This document shows, piece by piece, positions 24,349 to 36,774 of a stretch of DNA of 64,000 nt. A model generated the notes under the pieces. That model was not told where the DNA came from. It searched no databases and saw nothing but the letters and a program-made list of their open reading frames with translations. The stretch lies in contig CADCSX010000007.1 of assembly GCA_902805475.1 (NCBI GenBank), forward strand, positions 62,001-126,000, read 5' to 3'. The translations under genes were made by a program, and so were the position numbers. Origin of the DNA: Entonaema liquescens (lineage: Eukaryota; Ascomycota; Sordariomycetes; Xylariales; Xylariaceae). Each line of letters opens with the position of its first letter. Position 1 is the stretch's first letter.

Positions 24349-27040
24349 AATAATTGGGTACCCCGCAGTTACAAATGTGAATAACTTGCATCAAGGAATT
24401 TTGTCATGGTATGGGAATGATGATATCTCAAACTAGGGCGCCTCGGAGTTAATAGACGGCACCAGGCCGGTAATTAGTTGTGGATTTGGAAGTTGGGCCC
24501 GCACTCGCTTTACATAAACCTTGGTTCAGTTCACCGGCTGGTATGTCAAAAGGGCAAGCGAGGCGGAACAACTCCTTTTTGCCGCAGGCATCGGAAGACA
24601 AAGATACCCTGACGCTGTACTTATTGTATTGCCACCCTTGGTCATCAGTTGGCCTTAGGTCGACGATGTCCCTTGGCCTCGTCCCTTGTGGACTTGTCAT
24701 TAATAGTATTCGATAGGAATACGAATTCACTCGTTACTATTTTCTTGATCGTATGAGCTGAAATATGTGAATTATGTGTATCAGATAATGCTGATTGATA
24801 TGTCAATGTTGACCTATATGGAGTTGAAGGCGTAGAGGATGGCTGAATCTGGTCTTGGATATCAGATTGGGCAAGTGGACTTTGTATCATACTGAGTTAG
24901 GATTTTTGAATGTTTTAGGTAAAGTGTGAGATAGAAGTAGCCTCATAAGTGTATATATAATTAGCACAGCGAAGGAGCCGCTATTCCTCCAAATTTGGGC
25001 TGATTTCTATAAGTTGAGAAATCCAGATATGCCTGCCTTAATAAGAAAGTGTTTTAATTCGCTGATATGATTATTGTCGGCGCCATCGCTTAGGGGCTAA
25101 TACAAATGGAGCAGTCGGTTTCTTTCAGAGTGAGAGTATAGTGATGCGGCTGACAACAAAGAGCCTTTGTTGGTTCGTGATGTCTAAAATCAACCACATC
25201 TTCATCTCAGTAATTACAAAAATATAGCTTCTCGAACGTAAGTTCCTATTCTCATCGACATAAATAATAAACATGACCATGTTGAGAATGGAATCTACGT
25301 CATGACTATTAGATCGATGCTGATGTCATACAGCTATAGCTTTTCTAGAACTTGGTCTAACAGCTTACAGGTAGTACTCAGCTCTTAGAAGTGCCGAGCT
25401 GCCGTAGATTAGAGAGCAAGCGGGATGATTCTTGTATGTATGTACATACCCGATATGAGCATTTTGAACATGGTATACGGATCCGTAAAAGATTAAAGAT
25501 GATAGATGATTGAAAGCTTGCGTGCCGCCGACTCGGTTGAAGCGAATGTAACGTAAGGCTTACCTGGACGTTATTATGTCCAATGATTTCCGATGAAATC
25601 TGACCCTCGTCGTCAACATTCTGGTCCAAGTTGCTATGATAGTTTAAGCTTGTTAAGCGGATATTTCCGCAAATTCAGCATTCTACAAGAGACAAGGGTC
25701 TTCTTTTTTTTTTTTTTTTTTTTTTCAATTTTCTTCTTTAATTTAACAGCTCACTTATCAGTACGAAATGAGAAAAAGGGAATAATTATTTTATGTTAAA
25801 AATTTTTTTTGGTAATAATATGACTGTATCCATGCTTTTATGACTTGTTATAATATCAAGCCCTTTTATAAAGTATATATCCATATATTTGTACATATGT
25901 ATGTTATATGTTATTAGACGCCGACAATATAGGTACTCGAGTACTAAAAACCTATACTTAGTACAAATGTCTCGAATTGGTGGTTGAGAAAAAAAGGGGA
26001 CCCATCTAACCTGCGGAGACTAGCAGAAAACGGGTTAAAAGCTGCAGATAGGTGGAATGTCGAATGCGTAGAGGAACAGGGTAAGAGCAGAAAAGGCGCC
26101 AAGCAGCGGCTACATGTACCCAGCTAGGCTCGCTCAGGTACATCATCCGACTATTAGAAACACCGGGCACTTTATGTACAGTGACCTTGGGGGCTGTGTA
26201 CCCCCTTTATTTATGCTGTGCATGTTTTTAGGCGGTACAACAGCAGAGGTACATTTATCATTGTATCACAGTACTATGCACATGTACCTGTAGGCTAGCC
26301 CAGATACCTAGGTATGTACCTACTTTTGGTCAAATATAGGTATACATGTATGTATAGTGGGTACATATACTATGCAGGATAGCGTACCTAACACAGATAG
26401 TGTACAACAAGGAAGGAGGGACGGGGATGGAGGGACTACCAGGAACAAGAACTTGAGGAATTGCGAGCGGGACCCAAGGCAAAGCGCTGGGCTTTCTACA
26501 ACCTCGAATCAATTCGTTATTAACAACCTCCAAGTCTCCAAGTCCGCATTGCAACCATTGCAAACCACTGCAAACCACTGTAAACCACTGCAACAACAGC
26601 CAGCAGCTCTAGTCCCCGTGTTGTCCCTCTAAAATCACCACTCCGTTCCGACTTATATAGTACTACTGCAAGGGTTTTCCTCCGTTGTAAACAATTCCCC
26701 ATACCTCCTGTTTCCGACAGCTGTTTCGACACATCGTTGTATTGTATTAGGGTGGACACTTCCGGGGGTTGTAGTAGGGAACAAATTCTTTGGTAGCTCC
26801 TTGTCAATTAGGTGCGCGGGTTCTCAATTCTCGTCTTTGAATCCTCTTAGACTCCGTTCCGACTAGAGAGAAAGAGAAGGAAAAGACAACGAGGGAGGGG
26901 TTAGAAGAGAGGTCATAAGAAAGAAGCAAAGAGAATTTTGAAACGTGGAAAACGTGCAAGGACGATATACCCTAAATAACGCCACAGTCTCAAATTGATT
27001 CTTGCTATTTTGTCTTTGCTTTGCTTAGCAAGCGTCGACG
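24349..27040. other. Intergenic region with simple repeats
   Basis: I see no supportable gene here. Features are a run of about 22 T at 25704-25726, a TACCTAGGTA palindrome at about 26308-26317, and a tandem CCACTGCAAA/CCACTGTAAA array of about four units at 26553-26598. The 500 bases before 27041 should contain the STE50 promoter; they end in a purine-rich tract (26865-26945) and a CTTAG-like 5' leader. Confidence 0.55.
26553..26598. repeat. CCACTGCAAA tandem array
   Basis: About four 10-11-base units (AAACCACTGC with one AAACCACTGT variant) lie about 450 bases upstream of the STE50 start codon. Confidence 0.75.
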
Positions 27041-28675
27041 ATGAACTTCGACTCGGGCACCGCATATGCGGAATCCGACGCCGACGACGAGTACGAGAGG
27101 AGCCTTCATACCAGTTCGCCCGTTCTCGCCACCGACTCTGAAATCTCCCCGACCGATTCCGACGGCCGATCCTCCACCGAGCACACGCCTACAACTTACG
27201 GACATCGTAGTAGCGCCGATAGGTTGCCCGAAACAATAATATCGGAATGGGACGCAGAAGAGTGTGCCGACTTCATTGCTAGTATAGGGTTGCAGCAGTA
27301 TTCGGATCGATTCATTGGTATGTCTTTCCGCTTCGCGTGCGATTATAAAAAACACCATTGAAGCTTTCTTTGTCGAATTTGTTGTTCTAACATGAAACCC
27401 AGAAAACGAGATTGTAGGCGAGGCTTTGGTGGCTTTGCTACACGATGACCTCAAAGCTATGGGAGTGACCAGTGTCGGCCACCGCTTGACCATCCTTAAG
27501 AGTGTCTATGATGTAAAAAAGGCACAAGATGTCCCTATAGAAAGTGACCACTATGTACCACTCTGTACGTCGCGTTATTCCTAGTTCCCCTCCCTCTTGC
27601 GCATTTTCTTGCGCATTTATCGTCACTGTTAATTGACTTGCTAACCTGACGCACAGCCGCCGATGCTGAGGCCCAATACGCCACCGCGACCCTTAAAGAC
27701 ATTAAAAACTTAGTCGAGCAGCTCCGCCTTCGAGATGAAAGGATGAGCTTTTTAGAACAAGACTTGCGGCGGATGACAGATGACTTCAGACGGCTACGCG
27801 AAGATATGCTGCCGGCTTTGCGCCTTGCTAAGGACGCGCAACAGCCTTTGCCACATCTATCTAACAACCAGGGAGGATATGGTTATGATACCTCCACGGT
27901 CTCTCCCCCTGCTCCGACCTCTGCATCGAATCCACCAACTGGTGGCATCAAACGGCAATACTCCACTAAGAAGATTGTTCTTGGTACGAATCCCAAGAGC
28001 GTATCCCCTACTCACTTACAGACCACTCACGAGCGGCCCTCTGTAGAACAAACTCTGGACCCCGCGGGTGCCGCCGAGAGGGCTGTTATGTCATCGTCGC
28101 TTCTGACTGCGATGAACGGCTCTGGCCAAGCTACGTCGCCCGGTTATTCCCCGAATATACCTTCACCTACCTCGCCCCCAAGTTTAGGGAACACCACCCT
28201 CGGCTCCCGGTCATACCGCTCTGACGACCGTCAGACGCCATCTAACCGTACCACCTTCTCGGAAAGTGAGTACGGCCATAATGCGAAGCAACCTATCGCG
28301 CCTCGACGAGGACAGACCCCAGTGCCGGAGACGCCCGGTTCGAATTCTTCGGTGGAGATCTTTAAGTCATTTAGGGTTAGTATGGATGATCCTTGCTACA
28401 AGGTCCTTCCGGCTGCTCTGAAGAAATATCAGATCAACGCGCCTTGGGACCAATACGCGCTGTATATCGTGTATGGCGACCAAGAACGTTGTCTGGGCCT
28501 GCACGAGAAACCATTGATCCTTTTTAAGCAATTGGACAAGGAAGGGAAAAAGCCCATGTTCATGTTACGGAAAACAAATACTGCACAAGCAGATGTTGAA
28601 ACCCCGGGGAGCGCTGGTTTGAATACTGGAGACCTAACGGGAGTTCAGTATAACCCTCCCGGCGGGATTATATGA
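27041..28675 (+). CDS. ste50: STE50-type adaptor with SAM and Ras-association domains
   Basis: This is an adaptor that links a STE11-type MAPKKK to upstream regulators in the mating, filamentation and osmotic-stress MAPK pathways. Three exons: 27041-27317, 27403-27564 and 27657-28675 (introns 85 and 92 nt; the second has CTAAC/CTGAC branch sites), 485 residues. After an acidic Ser/Thr-rich leader comes the SAM domain (~66-130): ISEWDAEECADFIASIGLQQ across the first junction into ENEIVGEALVALLHDDLKAM and VTSVGHRLTILKSVYDVK. A coiled coil follows (LKDIKNLVEQLRLRDERMSF), then a long Pro/Ser-rich linker and a C-terminal RA domain (~378-455): SVEIFKSFRVSMDDPCYKVL, ALKKYQINAPWDQYALYIVY, KPLILFKQLDKEGKKPMFML. 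SAM plus RA at this length is diagnostic. The start is the first ATG of the SAM-encoding frame. Confidence 0.94.
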
Positions 28676-29950
28676 TCCAAAGCACAAGCTAAACAGGGCA
28701 AGGTGTGCCTAATATATGAAAGCTATATATCACCAACTATTACGAATAGCTAAAAAATGATGGGTCATGTATGGGGATATGGGATATTTACTCTGGCACA
28801 AGCGCGCATTGATATTCCTCTATTGCTTGCCGGACAGGCGTATGCGTCCATTGCTACAAAGCGAGTTTTTGTCAAGTCTGTTTTGGCGTCGCACGCGAGT
28901 TAGTTGCTCTTACCGGGGGCATCGCCTAGAGCCTAGAGCTAGACACGAAGCATGGGGGCTTACGATTCGCCGTCAGTGGCGTTTTAGCTTAGCGCAGTGG
29001 ATATTGGGACTGTCAGCTATCATGACGAGAGGCTTTCTAATAGCTCTATTCCAAGCATGTTACTACTACAAGATTTGATACGTCTGCGTGCTGATTGTTT
29101 TGTGAATCTCTGCTTTATCTAGTTATGTTGTAGTGATATATTAAGACTTGTGAGTAGTGATGTTGGGTTGATGGGTGACAGGTTTACTCATTCTCATTGA
29201 TCACTCAAGATAACTGATATTTAATCCTTTATCATGGATCAATGAGCTTTACTGATTTATGTGTTATTGGACGTAGAATGATGGGAAATGGATGGTTTGG
29301 ATATGTATCTACCTACCTATGAAGAGTACCTAGGTAGTTATGTCTATTCTATTTCTTAATGGATTTCTGGCATCTAGACTCTATATCTTCATCCTTTAAG
29401 GGATTGACCTGGGAGGTCATAGATATGGAATATGCTATATTTGAACCGAGGTTGTATGCTTTTAGGTGCCCAGTGATTTATTAAAGACGAACTCTTGCTC
29501 CTACACCTGTTACTCCATGGGTACCTGCACTCACTACATGGCTAACGAATGTACTTGCCTTAGACTAACTTAGGGACTTAATGCGCAGTAAGTATATGTA
29601 GCAAGTATATAGGCAGTTCCATTGAATGCAGTCCCTCTATTTAGGAAGTGAATTCCACCGAAGGTAGTACCTACTGTGAACCTTAAGGTACGTGAGGTAG
29701 CTACGGACATCGCACTTGCTAACTTAGTACTTTAGCGGTAAGCGCAGGCCCACATAAATGGCGGGGTCCAAACGTCTCCCGCGTTCCATTTAAACCTTTC
29801 TTCGAGATGAGGTCCATTAGGTAATCATCATTCCACTCCTCTCCACTCCACACACACATACACACCCATACACATACCGCAACAACAATAATCCGACGCC
29901 ACACCACTCCCTCTCAGCAACATCCTGTCTTACTCAGATTTCAGCCCAAT
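28676..29950. other. Intergenic region between STE50 and TAF14 genes
   Basis: I see no gene in this stretch; the 103-codon open frame at 28767-29078 has no recognisable motif. A TACCTAGGTA palindrome lies at about 29327-29336, with TACCTACCTA beside it (29309-29318). A CACACACA/TACACACC pyrimidine-purine run at 29848-29876 lies about 80-100 bases upstream of the TAF14 start and is probably its promoter or 5' UTR. Confidence 0.5.
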
Positions 29951-31129
29951 ATGGCGCGTGCGACGCGCGCCAACGCACGTGCCATCAACCAGGCCAAGGC
30001 TGCGACTAATGTGCAGGTACGCGCTTTCTACTCCACCATCATCATTGAATCATCTGTAGCTCAAATTTCATCCCACGATCGTTTAATATTTCACATTTGA
30101 CAAGATGCATGTCGAGGTAGGATCCTGTATAATTCTAAAATCTGTGTTGTCTGCGGTCAAGGATGGCAGTCTTTGTTGTTCTATAAGATGTCATACGCGT
30201 TTCATGAGAAATTGAAGGATATATAACTAACGCGCTGATGACCTTATAGCGCTCCATCAAGCTCGTTACCGAGCAGCACAACATGTAAGTTACCCCGCGG
30301 CTAGCTGATATGCCCCGGTTGGGATCTTCTCTCATATCTATAGCCACTGACACTATGCGCATCTAGTCCGAAGCCTTCGCCCATGCCGGAGTTTCCCATG
30401 AAGGAATGGAGCGTCAAGATCTACGTCCTCGACCAGGCTGGCAACGAGCATCCCGCCAACTGCTTTACCAAGGTTACCTATAACCTTCACCCCTCCTTCG
30501 AGGACAAGACTCATCAGAGTAAGCAGCATCGAATTGCGGGCGTGTTAAATTCCAGGTTTGAATACTGACCAGATCATAGCCTTTACGGACCCCCCTTTCA
30601 CCTGTAAGAACGAGGGATGGGGTGAATTCGAGATGTCTATCGATCTCTTCACTACCGAGAAGGGCGGAAAGACGACCGTCTACCACGATCTCAACTTTCA
30701 GTCTCCCAAATACGAAGTCGTCCAATCGGTTACTTTCAAGAACCCCTCGCAGGCCTTGCTTTCTGTTCTCCGCGAAACCGGCCCTATCCCCAACGAGGAT
30801 GACTCGAAGGCTGCGGCTAAGGCCCGCAAGGCGAATGACTTCAAGAAGAAGAAGGCAGCTTACGACTATGAGAAGATGGCAGATGGTCTTGGTAAACTTA
30901 ACGAGGATGATCTCCTTCACGTCATCCAGTTGATCCACGACCACAAGACAGACGACACGTATACTAAGAATGACATGGAGGCTGGAGAATTCACCGTGGA
31001 CTTGTACACCTTGCCGGATCACCTCTCCAAAATGATTTGGGATTTCATGGTAGGCACATCTATATACACACCATATTGAATTGTATACAGGTTACTAACT
31101 TCAAGCAGGTTGACCTTAAGATAATCTGA
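29951..31129 (+). CDS. taf14: YEATS-domain protein, TAF14 type
   Basis: This is a nuclear YEATS-domain protein; TAF14 is shared by TFIID, TFIIF and several chromatin complexes, and its YEATS domain reads acylated histone H3. Exons: 29951-30016, 30250-30284, 30367-30518, 30580-31049 and 31109-31129, 247 residues. Sequence in order: MARATRANARAINQAKAATN; RSIKLVTEQHN-IPKPSPMPEFP; the YEATS core WSVKIYVLDQAGNEHPANCF, KVTYNLHPSFED, TDPPFTCKNEGWGEFEMSI, VYHDLNFQSPKYEVVQSV; then a Lys-rich helix and a C-terminal extra-terminal-like segment FTVDLYTLPDHLSKMIWDFM. The last exon (VDLKII) is supported by a CTAAC branch and CAG acceptor, but read-through to a stop at 31077-31079 is possible. The long first intron may hide a 12-nt exon at 30105-30116 (MHVE), which keeps the frame. 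Family call secure; the two ends less so. Confidence 0.88.
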
Positions 31130-33522
31130 GTTTGTGGTCGCATATTCGTCTTGGGTTGTTACCATATGTTCTGGAATGGTTTATTGGTCTTGCGCCGTCA
31201 TCTTCCACTAGGCTCGTGTGTTTTATCTTGTTCTCCATCTTACATGAACACTCGGTTGCATTTGCATTGGCACTGGCGTTATGAGTTAGGGAAAGGCACC
31301 TTAAAAAGGTCTGCCGAAGTGAATAGTGGCATTGGTTGGCAGGTGGCAATGGTGACCTTGGCGTATGGTTGCGTTTCAACGCTTCATCCATCGCGATAGA
31401 TACCCTGCAATTATGTAGTCTCCCCGACAATGCAAAAAAGGTTGCTTTCCGTGCTTACGAGATATCGACTTGATTTGATACATCATGTTATGTTCACGTG
31501 GAAGTGTTACATGGATGAATTACCTACATAACGTATTTCCGTAGAGAGGCGACTCCGATTCGAGTCCGAGTCGCCGCCTACGATTCACCGCATATCTACC
31601 TATAAGAGGGCATTTAAGGATTAGTGTCTCAAAGGACATGTGATTATGTAGCTTGTAATTTCACTGCCGTATTTGGCTATTAGGATCGGAGAGACGCCGA
31701 TTGGTTGGGTTATCAAGAAAAATCATATGTAGGTACAGATTGCAGGCGTTGGAGCGTCAAGGGCCGTTAAGGGCTGTCGAGCTGAGAATGACATCACAGG
31801 CATCACAAGTTGAGGCTGAGCGATCATCATCTGACAGACGCTACGGATACTTCTGTTTAGTGGGGCTTTGCGGAGAGACCTGGAGGGTTTTTTTGATGAC
31901 TTTTTGGGGAACAAACTTCTCCCCATTTTTTTTTCAAGGTGAGCTAGGGAAGAAAACCAAGGTGAAGGATTATGGAAATCGGGGTCATGCTGGCAAGCTG
32001 GTCAAGATGGACGGTAACGTGACTGAATGAATCTGCTTCAGCCCAGCCACACTCTGAAATTCTATTGGTAGAAAAATGGTTGCCGCTTTCAGCAATAATT
32101 GCATGAGGATAAGCGTGATTGGTTTTGCAACGTGACTACTGGTATTAATGTAGTATAAACTGGTTACTTGATAGGCGGGTACATGTAAAGATTAATATAC
32201 CTCTTCACCGACTTATTGGTAAACAGGTGGAATTTCTTGCTTGCGTTGATGGATATTAACATGTAGTTACACACAAATATTGAACAATGGCTCACCTGCC
32301 TAAATAGCACTACGTAATAAAGTTCATTAGCTACATTTTTAGTACGAACTTTAGGTATGCATGTACATGGGTAACTGCATCTAGGTAGGCGGGGAGATAG
32401 GTGGTTTTAGGGGTTTTAGGTGCTTGCCTGGGGACACCGATATGTCTCCTTCCTCTTAGCCTTTCTTGCCGAATTACCATAGACCAGGGGGGGTAAAACG
32501 AAAGTGTGGCTTCCGTTGGCACAGATTGATATATCCTAATCGGTGAAATTATATGGAAAGAGAGAAGCGAAAAGAGGAAACAGCACGAGGGGAGAAGAAA
32601 AAAAAAAAAAAAAAAAGGGAAAGTTATCCTGCGCATATCTCAATTCTCTCAATTTCTCATCACATCATACATACAAATCCCACCTTATCCCACCCTAATT
32701 CTTATATTTTCTATCAATTCATTGGCAAACGTTCAATCCCGGACTCCGGTTACTTATCAACCGCTCCAATCGTAGCGTCGATAATACCATTGCAATCCTT
32801 ACCAATCCCCCAATTCCATTGTTCTTTTCCCGATTACAAACTAAAATAGGCCACCCACAGCTGCGGCTTATCAACGTCAAGTCCGAGATAGAACGGAGAC
32901 AGGTCCAAGACGAGACGGAAGATCAAATCAAAGCCTCGATCCGAATTGACCTTTGCCATCTTTATCCCTTCCCATATTTGTGGTCCCCCGTCTCCGCCTC
33001 CGTCTACCTGTACCTTAGACAGCTTAGACTACCGATTCTAACCCTACTATCAAACCCTTCGACTACCTTACCGGCGATAACACCCAAGAAAGTCGTATCA
33101 CCTAAGCATTGTTGTGCCTGTAGGACCTTGTGCGTACTGTATGCTAATTCTTTTTCATACTGTACGTTCCTCAAATAACCCCCCAGCTTGTTCTCGGCCT
33201 CCCAACCCCGCAAGTCCGAGGTAGACCATTTCACTCGTCTACCCGATCCATCCAAAAGTAGGGATCAAAAAATAATTATAGACTTCTCCCAATTAACAGA
33301 TTGGGTTCGTCCCACTTAGCTGGAGTGCTTCTTGCTTTTGCCGCGTCCCTTATTTTATAATACCTCGAAATCCCGTCGTAAGCCGAGCAGTAGTCGGCGC
33401 GCGTCGGGTCTTCTGCCTCGTGTTTGATGCATTGAGCGGGCAGTCAGGGCTCAAGTTGGCGCTGGAGCTGTAGCTTGGAGCTGAACCCGACTACATCGAT
33501 AGCACCACCACTGGATCAGACC
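31130..33522. other. Intergenic region and promoter of the Zn2Cys6 gene
   Basis: I see no gene I can support. An imperfect hairpin with 8-bp arms (GGCGACTC ... GAGTCGCC) spans 31548-31575. A run of about 20 A lies at 32598-32617. From about 32640 to 33520 the top strand is C/T-rich, typical of a long fungal 5' leader. The frame of the zinc-cluster gene is open upstream of 33523 but has no ATG in its extension, so 33523 is taken as the start. Confidence 0.55.
31548..31575. repeat. Short inverted repeat (8-bp arms)
   Basis: GGCGACTC at 31548-31555 is the exact reverse complement of GAGTCGCC at 31568-31575, separated by 12 bases. The core CGATTCGAGTCC superficially resembles a tRNA B box, but no tRNA can be folded around it. 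It lies about 420 bases past the TAF14 stop. Function unknown; it could be a protein-binding palindrome or chance. Confidence 0.6.
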
Positions 33523-36500
33523 ATGTCTCAATATGAGAATGCCGCCGCACCCGCTGCCAATATGTCATCCGCCATTCAACAATCGCGCCAATCTCTCCCC
33601 GCAAACACGGCGCATCCTCACGCGCCCGCGCAGACCCAGTCTCAGCCTCAGCAGTCGTCTCAAACTCCCCAGCACAAACGCGTATACCAAGCCTGTATCC
33701 CTTGCCGGAGGAGAAAGGTGAGATGTGACTTGGGTAGTGTAGACGACCCCCACGACCCCCCGTGCGTGCGTTGTCGCCGCGAGAGCAAAGAATGTTTTTT
33801 CAGCGCCACACGACGTAAGCGTAAGAATGAGGAGGACGTGGATGAGCAAGAAGACGATTATATTGTTCGCAACGCACGAAAGCGAGCTCACGCCGAAGAC
33901 ACACCTCCGTTCGTCGTCGATAAAAAGTCCTATAGTAGCGTGCCGCTGACTCCAGGTGGTTCGACCGGCCGGACACAGCCCTTAAAGCGACCCAATGCAG
34001 AACGGGAAGACGGGAAGAAGAACGACAGAGCAGGAAGCTATACGGACGTCGGTGAGGATTCAAACGCCCAGTTGGAAAACCTCGAAGCGCAGAGCGTTAT
34101 GAGAAAGGAAGTCTACGGGCCTCACGATGCCCTCGACCTACTGTACAAGGCTGCCACCGACAGGTCCGTCTTTATATCACCTTCATCTAGCATGCTCCCA
34201 AACGAGCGAGTCGCTGATTATACCAAAAGCCCGCACGATATAAACAGGCGCCACGAAAGCATTGCCTCTGTCGTTCAGCCCTCGCCCGTGTCTGTTCCTG
34301 GTCGGAAAACGCCGCGGGATCATAGTTCGGGTTATAATGGTCGTTCGGCTGGTCGCGCGACGTCGAAATCTGCAGACCTGATAGATCCACTCCTACAGTC
34401 ATCGACTAAGAACGATGAGGTGGCTGATATGGAACGTCGGTTGAATGTTGAAAATGAAGCTGGGTATCAAGAAGCCCTCGAAGCATGGTCTAGGTTTAGA
34501 TTTGTCAGGGCTGGGTGGTTTACAAAAGAGGAGGCCATAAGGTATATCGTATAGTAAGTCAACAGCAGCGGGTGTCTTTGTGCCTTACTAACTCGTTATA
34601 AAGCTATTATGAGTACCTATCACCCATGACGCCCATATCGCCACCAACTTTCCGAAGCCCGGCCTCCCATGCCACCTTACTGACCGAGGAGCCTATACTC
34701 AGTGTCACTCTGTTAACTATCGCCTCAAGATATTACCGTATAAGGACCACAGGTGGGCATTGTAGGTCTCACGCCATCCACGAGGAGCTATGGAGATATC
34801 TTCGAAGGATGATTGAAAGGTGTCTTTGGGGACAGGAGGCTTTTGGTGGTGGCTTCTGCGGGTCTGGTGCCGACGAGTCTCAGACCTCTAGCACTGCGCC
34901 GTGGCGAGGTCTAAGGAAAGGAAGTCTTCGTACATTAGGGACAATCGAGTCGTTAATGATATTGACTGAGTGGCATCCCCGCGCGCTTCACTTCCCTCCC
35001 GACGAGGCAATTGATGAATTGATGCTTCCTTCTCGCGGCGGGCCCCCGCTCGATGATGACGAAGGAGATCAACGGCCTGGTGGCAATGTTGGAGGTCGTA
35101 GAATTGAGAGTTGGCTTGAACCTGCGTGGAGGAGTGACCGCATGTGCTGGATGCTTCTTAGCAATGCGCTAGGACTCGCTTACGAGTTGGGTGTTTTTGA
35201 TGACATTGATGAGCTACTTGAGACAAATGCTATCACACGCCCCGAGTATGAGGATGAAGCGTATCGTCTTCGCGCCACACGGATTAAGCGATTGTTACTG
35301 GTTTACCTAACACAGCTAGCCGGCCGTTTGGGCTGGACGAACATGGTTCCTGATAGCATCCGGAAAACTGACCCTGCCCTGTCCGGAAGACGTCCAATAT
35401 CAAATGAGGGAAACACGCCGGGGACAAATCAATCGGTCATATCTAACAGTTTCAGTTATGTGCCTAACGTTGAGCTTGATGACCAGATTATACACTGCTG
35501 GGTAGGTGTAAGTGATGCCATGCAACTGGGCAACGAAAGATTGTTTCGGTCACGGAAACACACCACAGAGATCATCCAAAGTGGGAACTACACAAAGGCA
35601 CTTAAAGAATTCCAGCCGATTCTTAGGAACTGGTGGAGGGAATTCCAGCGTTTCGACATGCCCGAGAATATCCGTCATATACTAACAATCGAGTATGAAT
35701 ATGTACGGATATATGTCAACTCATTGGCACTACAAGCAGTTGTTGAACGTTGCACGACAAATGCTGGCGCATCTAGCAATTCTACGCACGGAAACAATAC
35801 TGCCACAGGGAATCCACAGCTGTCACCTCAAACGCAAAACTATCTAGGTAACCTCCCTCTTGGTCACCTGGGCGGCTTCGGCCACGAAGATCAAGAGTAC
35901 GTTAAGGAAGTGGTGGACGGGTGTAGAAATCTTCTACGGACCGTGGTTGAAGGCTTGCTGAAAGAAGGATACCTTAAGCACGCACCCGTGCGAACTTACT
36001 TCCGCATCATCAGTGGAGCTATGTTCTTACTGAAGACCTTCGCCCTGGGTGCACCAAAGTCCGATGTAGAAATGAGCATCAGCCTCTTAGATCGCACGGT
36101 GGACGCGTTACGAAACTGTGTCGTCGATGATATTCATCTAGGCACTAGGTTTGGCGACCTACTCGAGTCTCTAACAACGCGGCTCCGAGACCGTTTCAAG
36201 TACGCACCGGCGACAGGTTCTGGCGAAGGCAAGAGCCCTCGTCAAAATGGCGAGGTGAGCAGAGCCATGGCCACGAACGGAAATCTGCAGGCTAACGGCA
36301 TTGAGAATGGGTACCTGAACCACACCAAATTCAGAGAGGGGCTTAATGTTCCTGGTAAGTTTATCATAACCAATATTGCTGCAGATCCTCGGCACGGGAC
36401 TAACTATTCTTGCAGAGCGCTCGTCTACCCCTTCGGGCAATGTGTCGGCGACGCCATTTGACTTGACTACTGGCAATTTCCCCTACCCGACTGGGTCAGC

Positions 36501-36774
36501 TTCGGTATTTGGCCCTACTACGCCAGCACATAGTGGTAACGCTTTGGAATCATCTCACATGGGCGATAATATCTTTGAATCGGGCACCGACTGGGCTGCT
36601 GACGACCAAATGTGGTACCTCCCGCCGGGTCCCGGCCTATTCCAGAACATGGGAGAGAATACCAATGTGACGATGACGGATCAGGGAGTTAACGTGGGAG
36701 GTGTCGATCTACTTGAGTTCATGGCTATGGACCCACCTTCATTCAACGGTCCAATGGACGGCCAAGGATACTAG
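33523..36774 (+). CDS. Zn2Cys6 transcription factor with fungal-specific domain
   Basis: This is a nuclear binuclear-zinc-cluster transcription factor. Exons: 33523-34541, 34604-36354 and 36416-36774 (introns 62 and 61 nt; the first has CTAAC before AAG, the second before CAG), 1042 residues. After a Gln/Pro-rich leader the zinc cluster has C58, C61, C68, C81, C84 and C91 (KRVYQACIPCRRRKVRC ... CVRCRRESKEC), followed by a basic SATRRKRK. The middle region carries the fungal-specific transcription-factor domain: YYEYLSPMTPISPPTFRSPA, LLTEEPILSVTLLTIASRYY, RSDRMCWMLLSNALGLAYEL. The C-terminus is Asp/Pro/Gly-rich, like an activation tail, and ends ..PMDGQGY. The CDLG-VDxPHDPPCxRCRRE spacing reminds me of ARO80-type regulators of aromatic amino-acid use, but that is from memory and uncertain. 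The frame upstream of 33523 lacks ATG, so this ATG is preferred. Confidence 0.9.

Noticed and set aside
26553..26598. CRISPR-like array of short repeats.
   Set aside because: The units are contiguous 10-11-base tandem repeats without spacers, in a fungal intergenic region.
33475..33522. An upstream extension of the Zn2Cys6 protein.
   Set aside because: It would need a TTG start; the first ATG in frame is at 33523.
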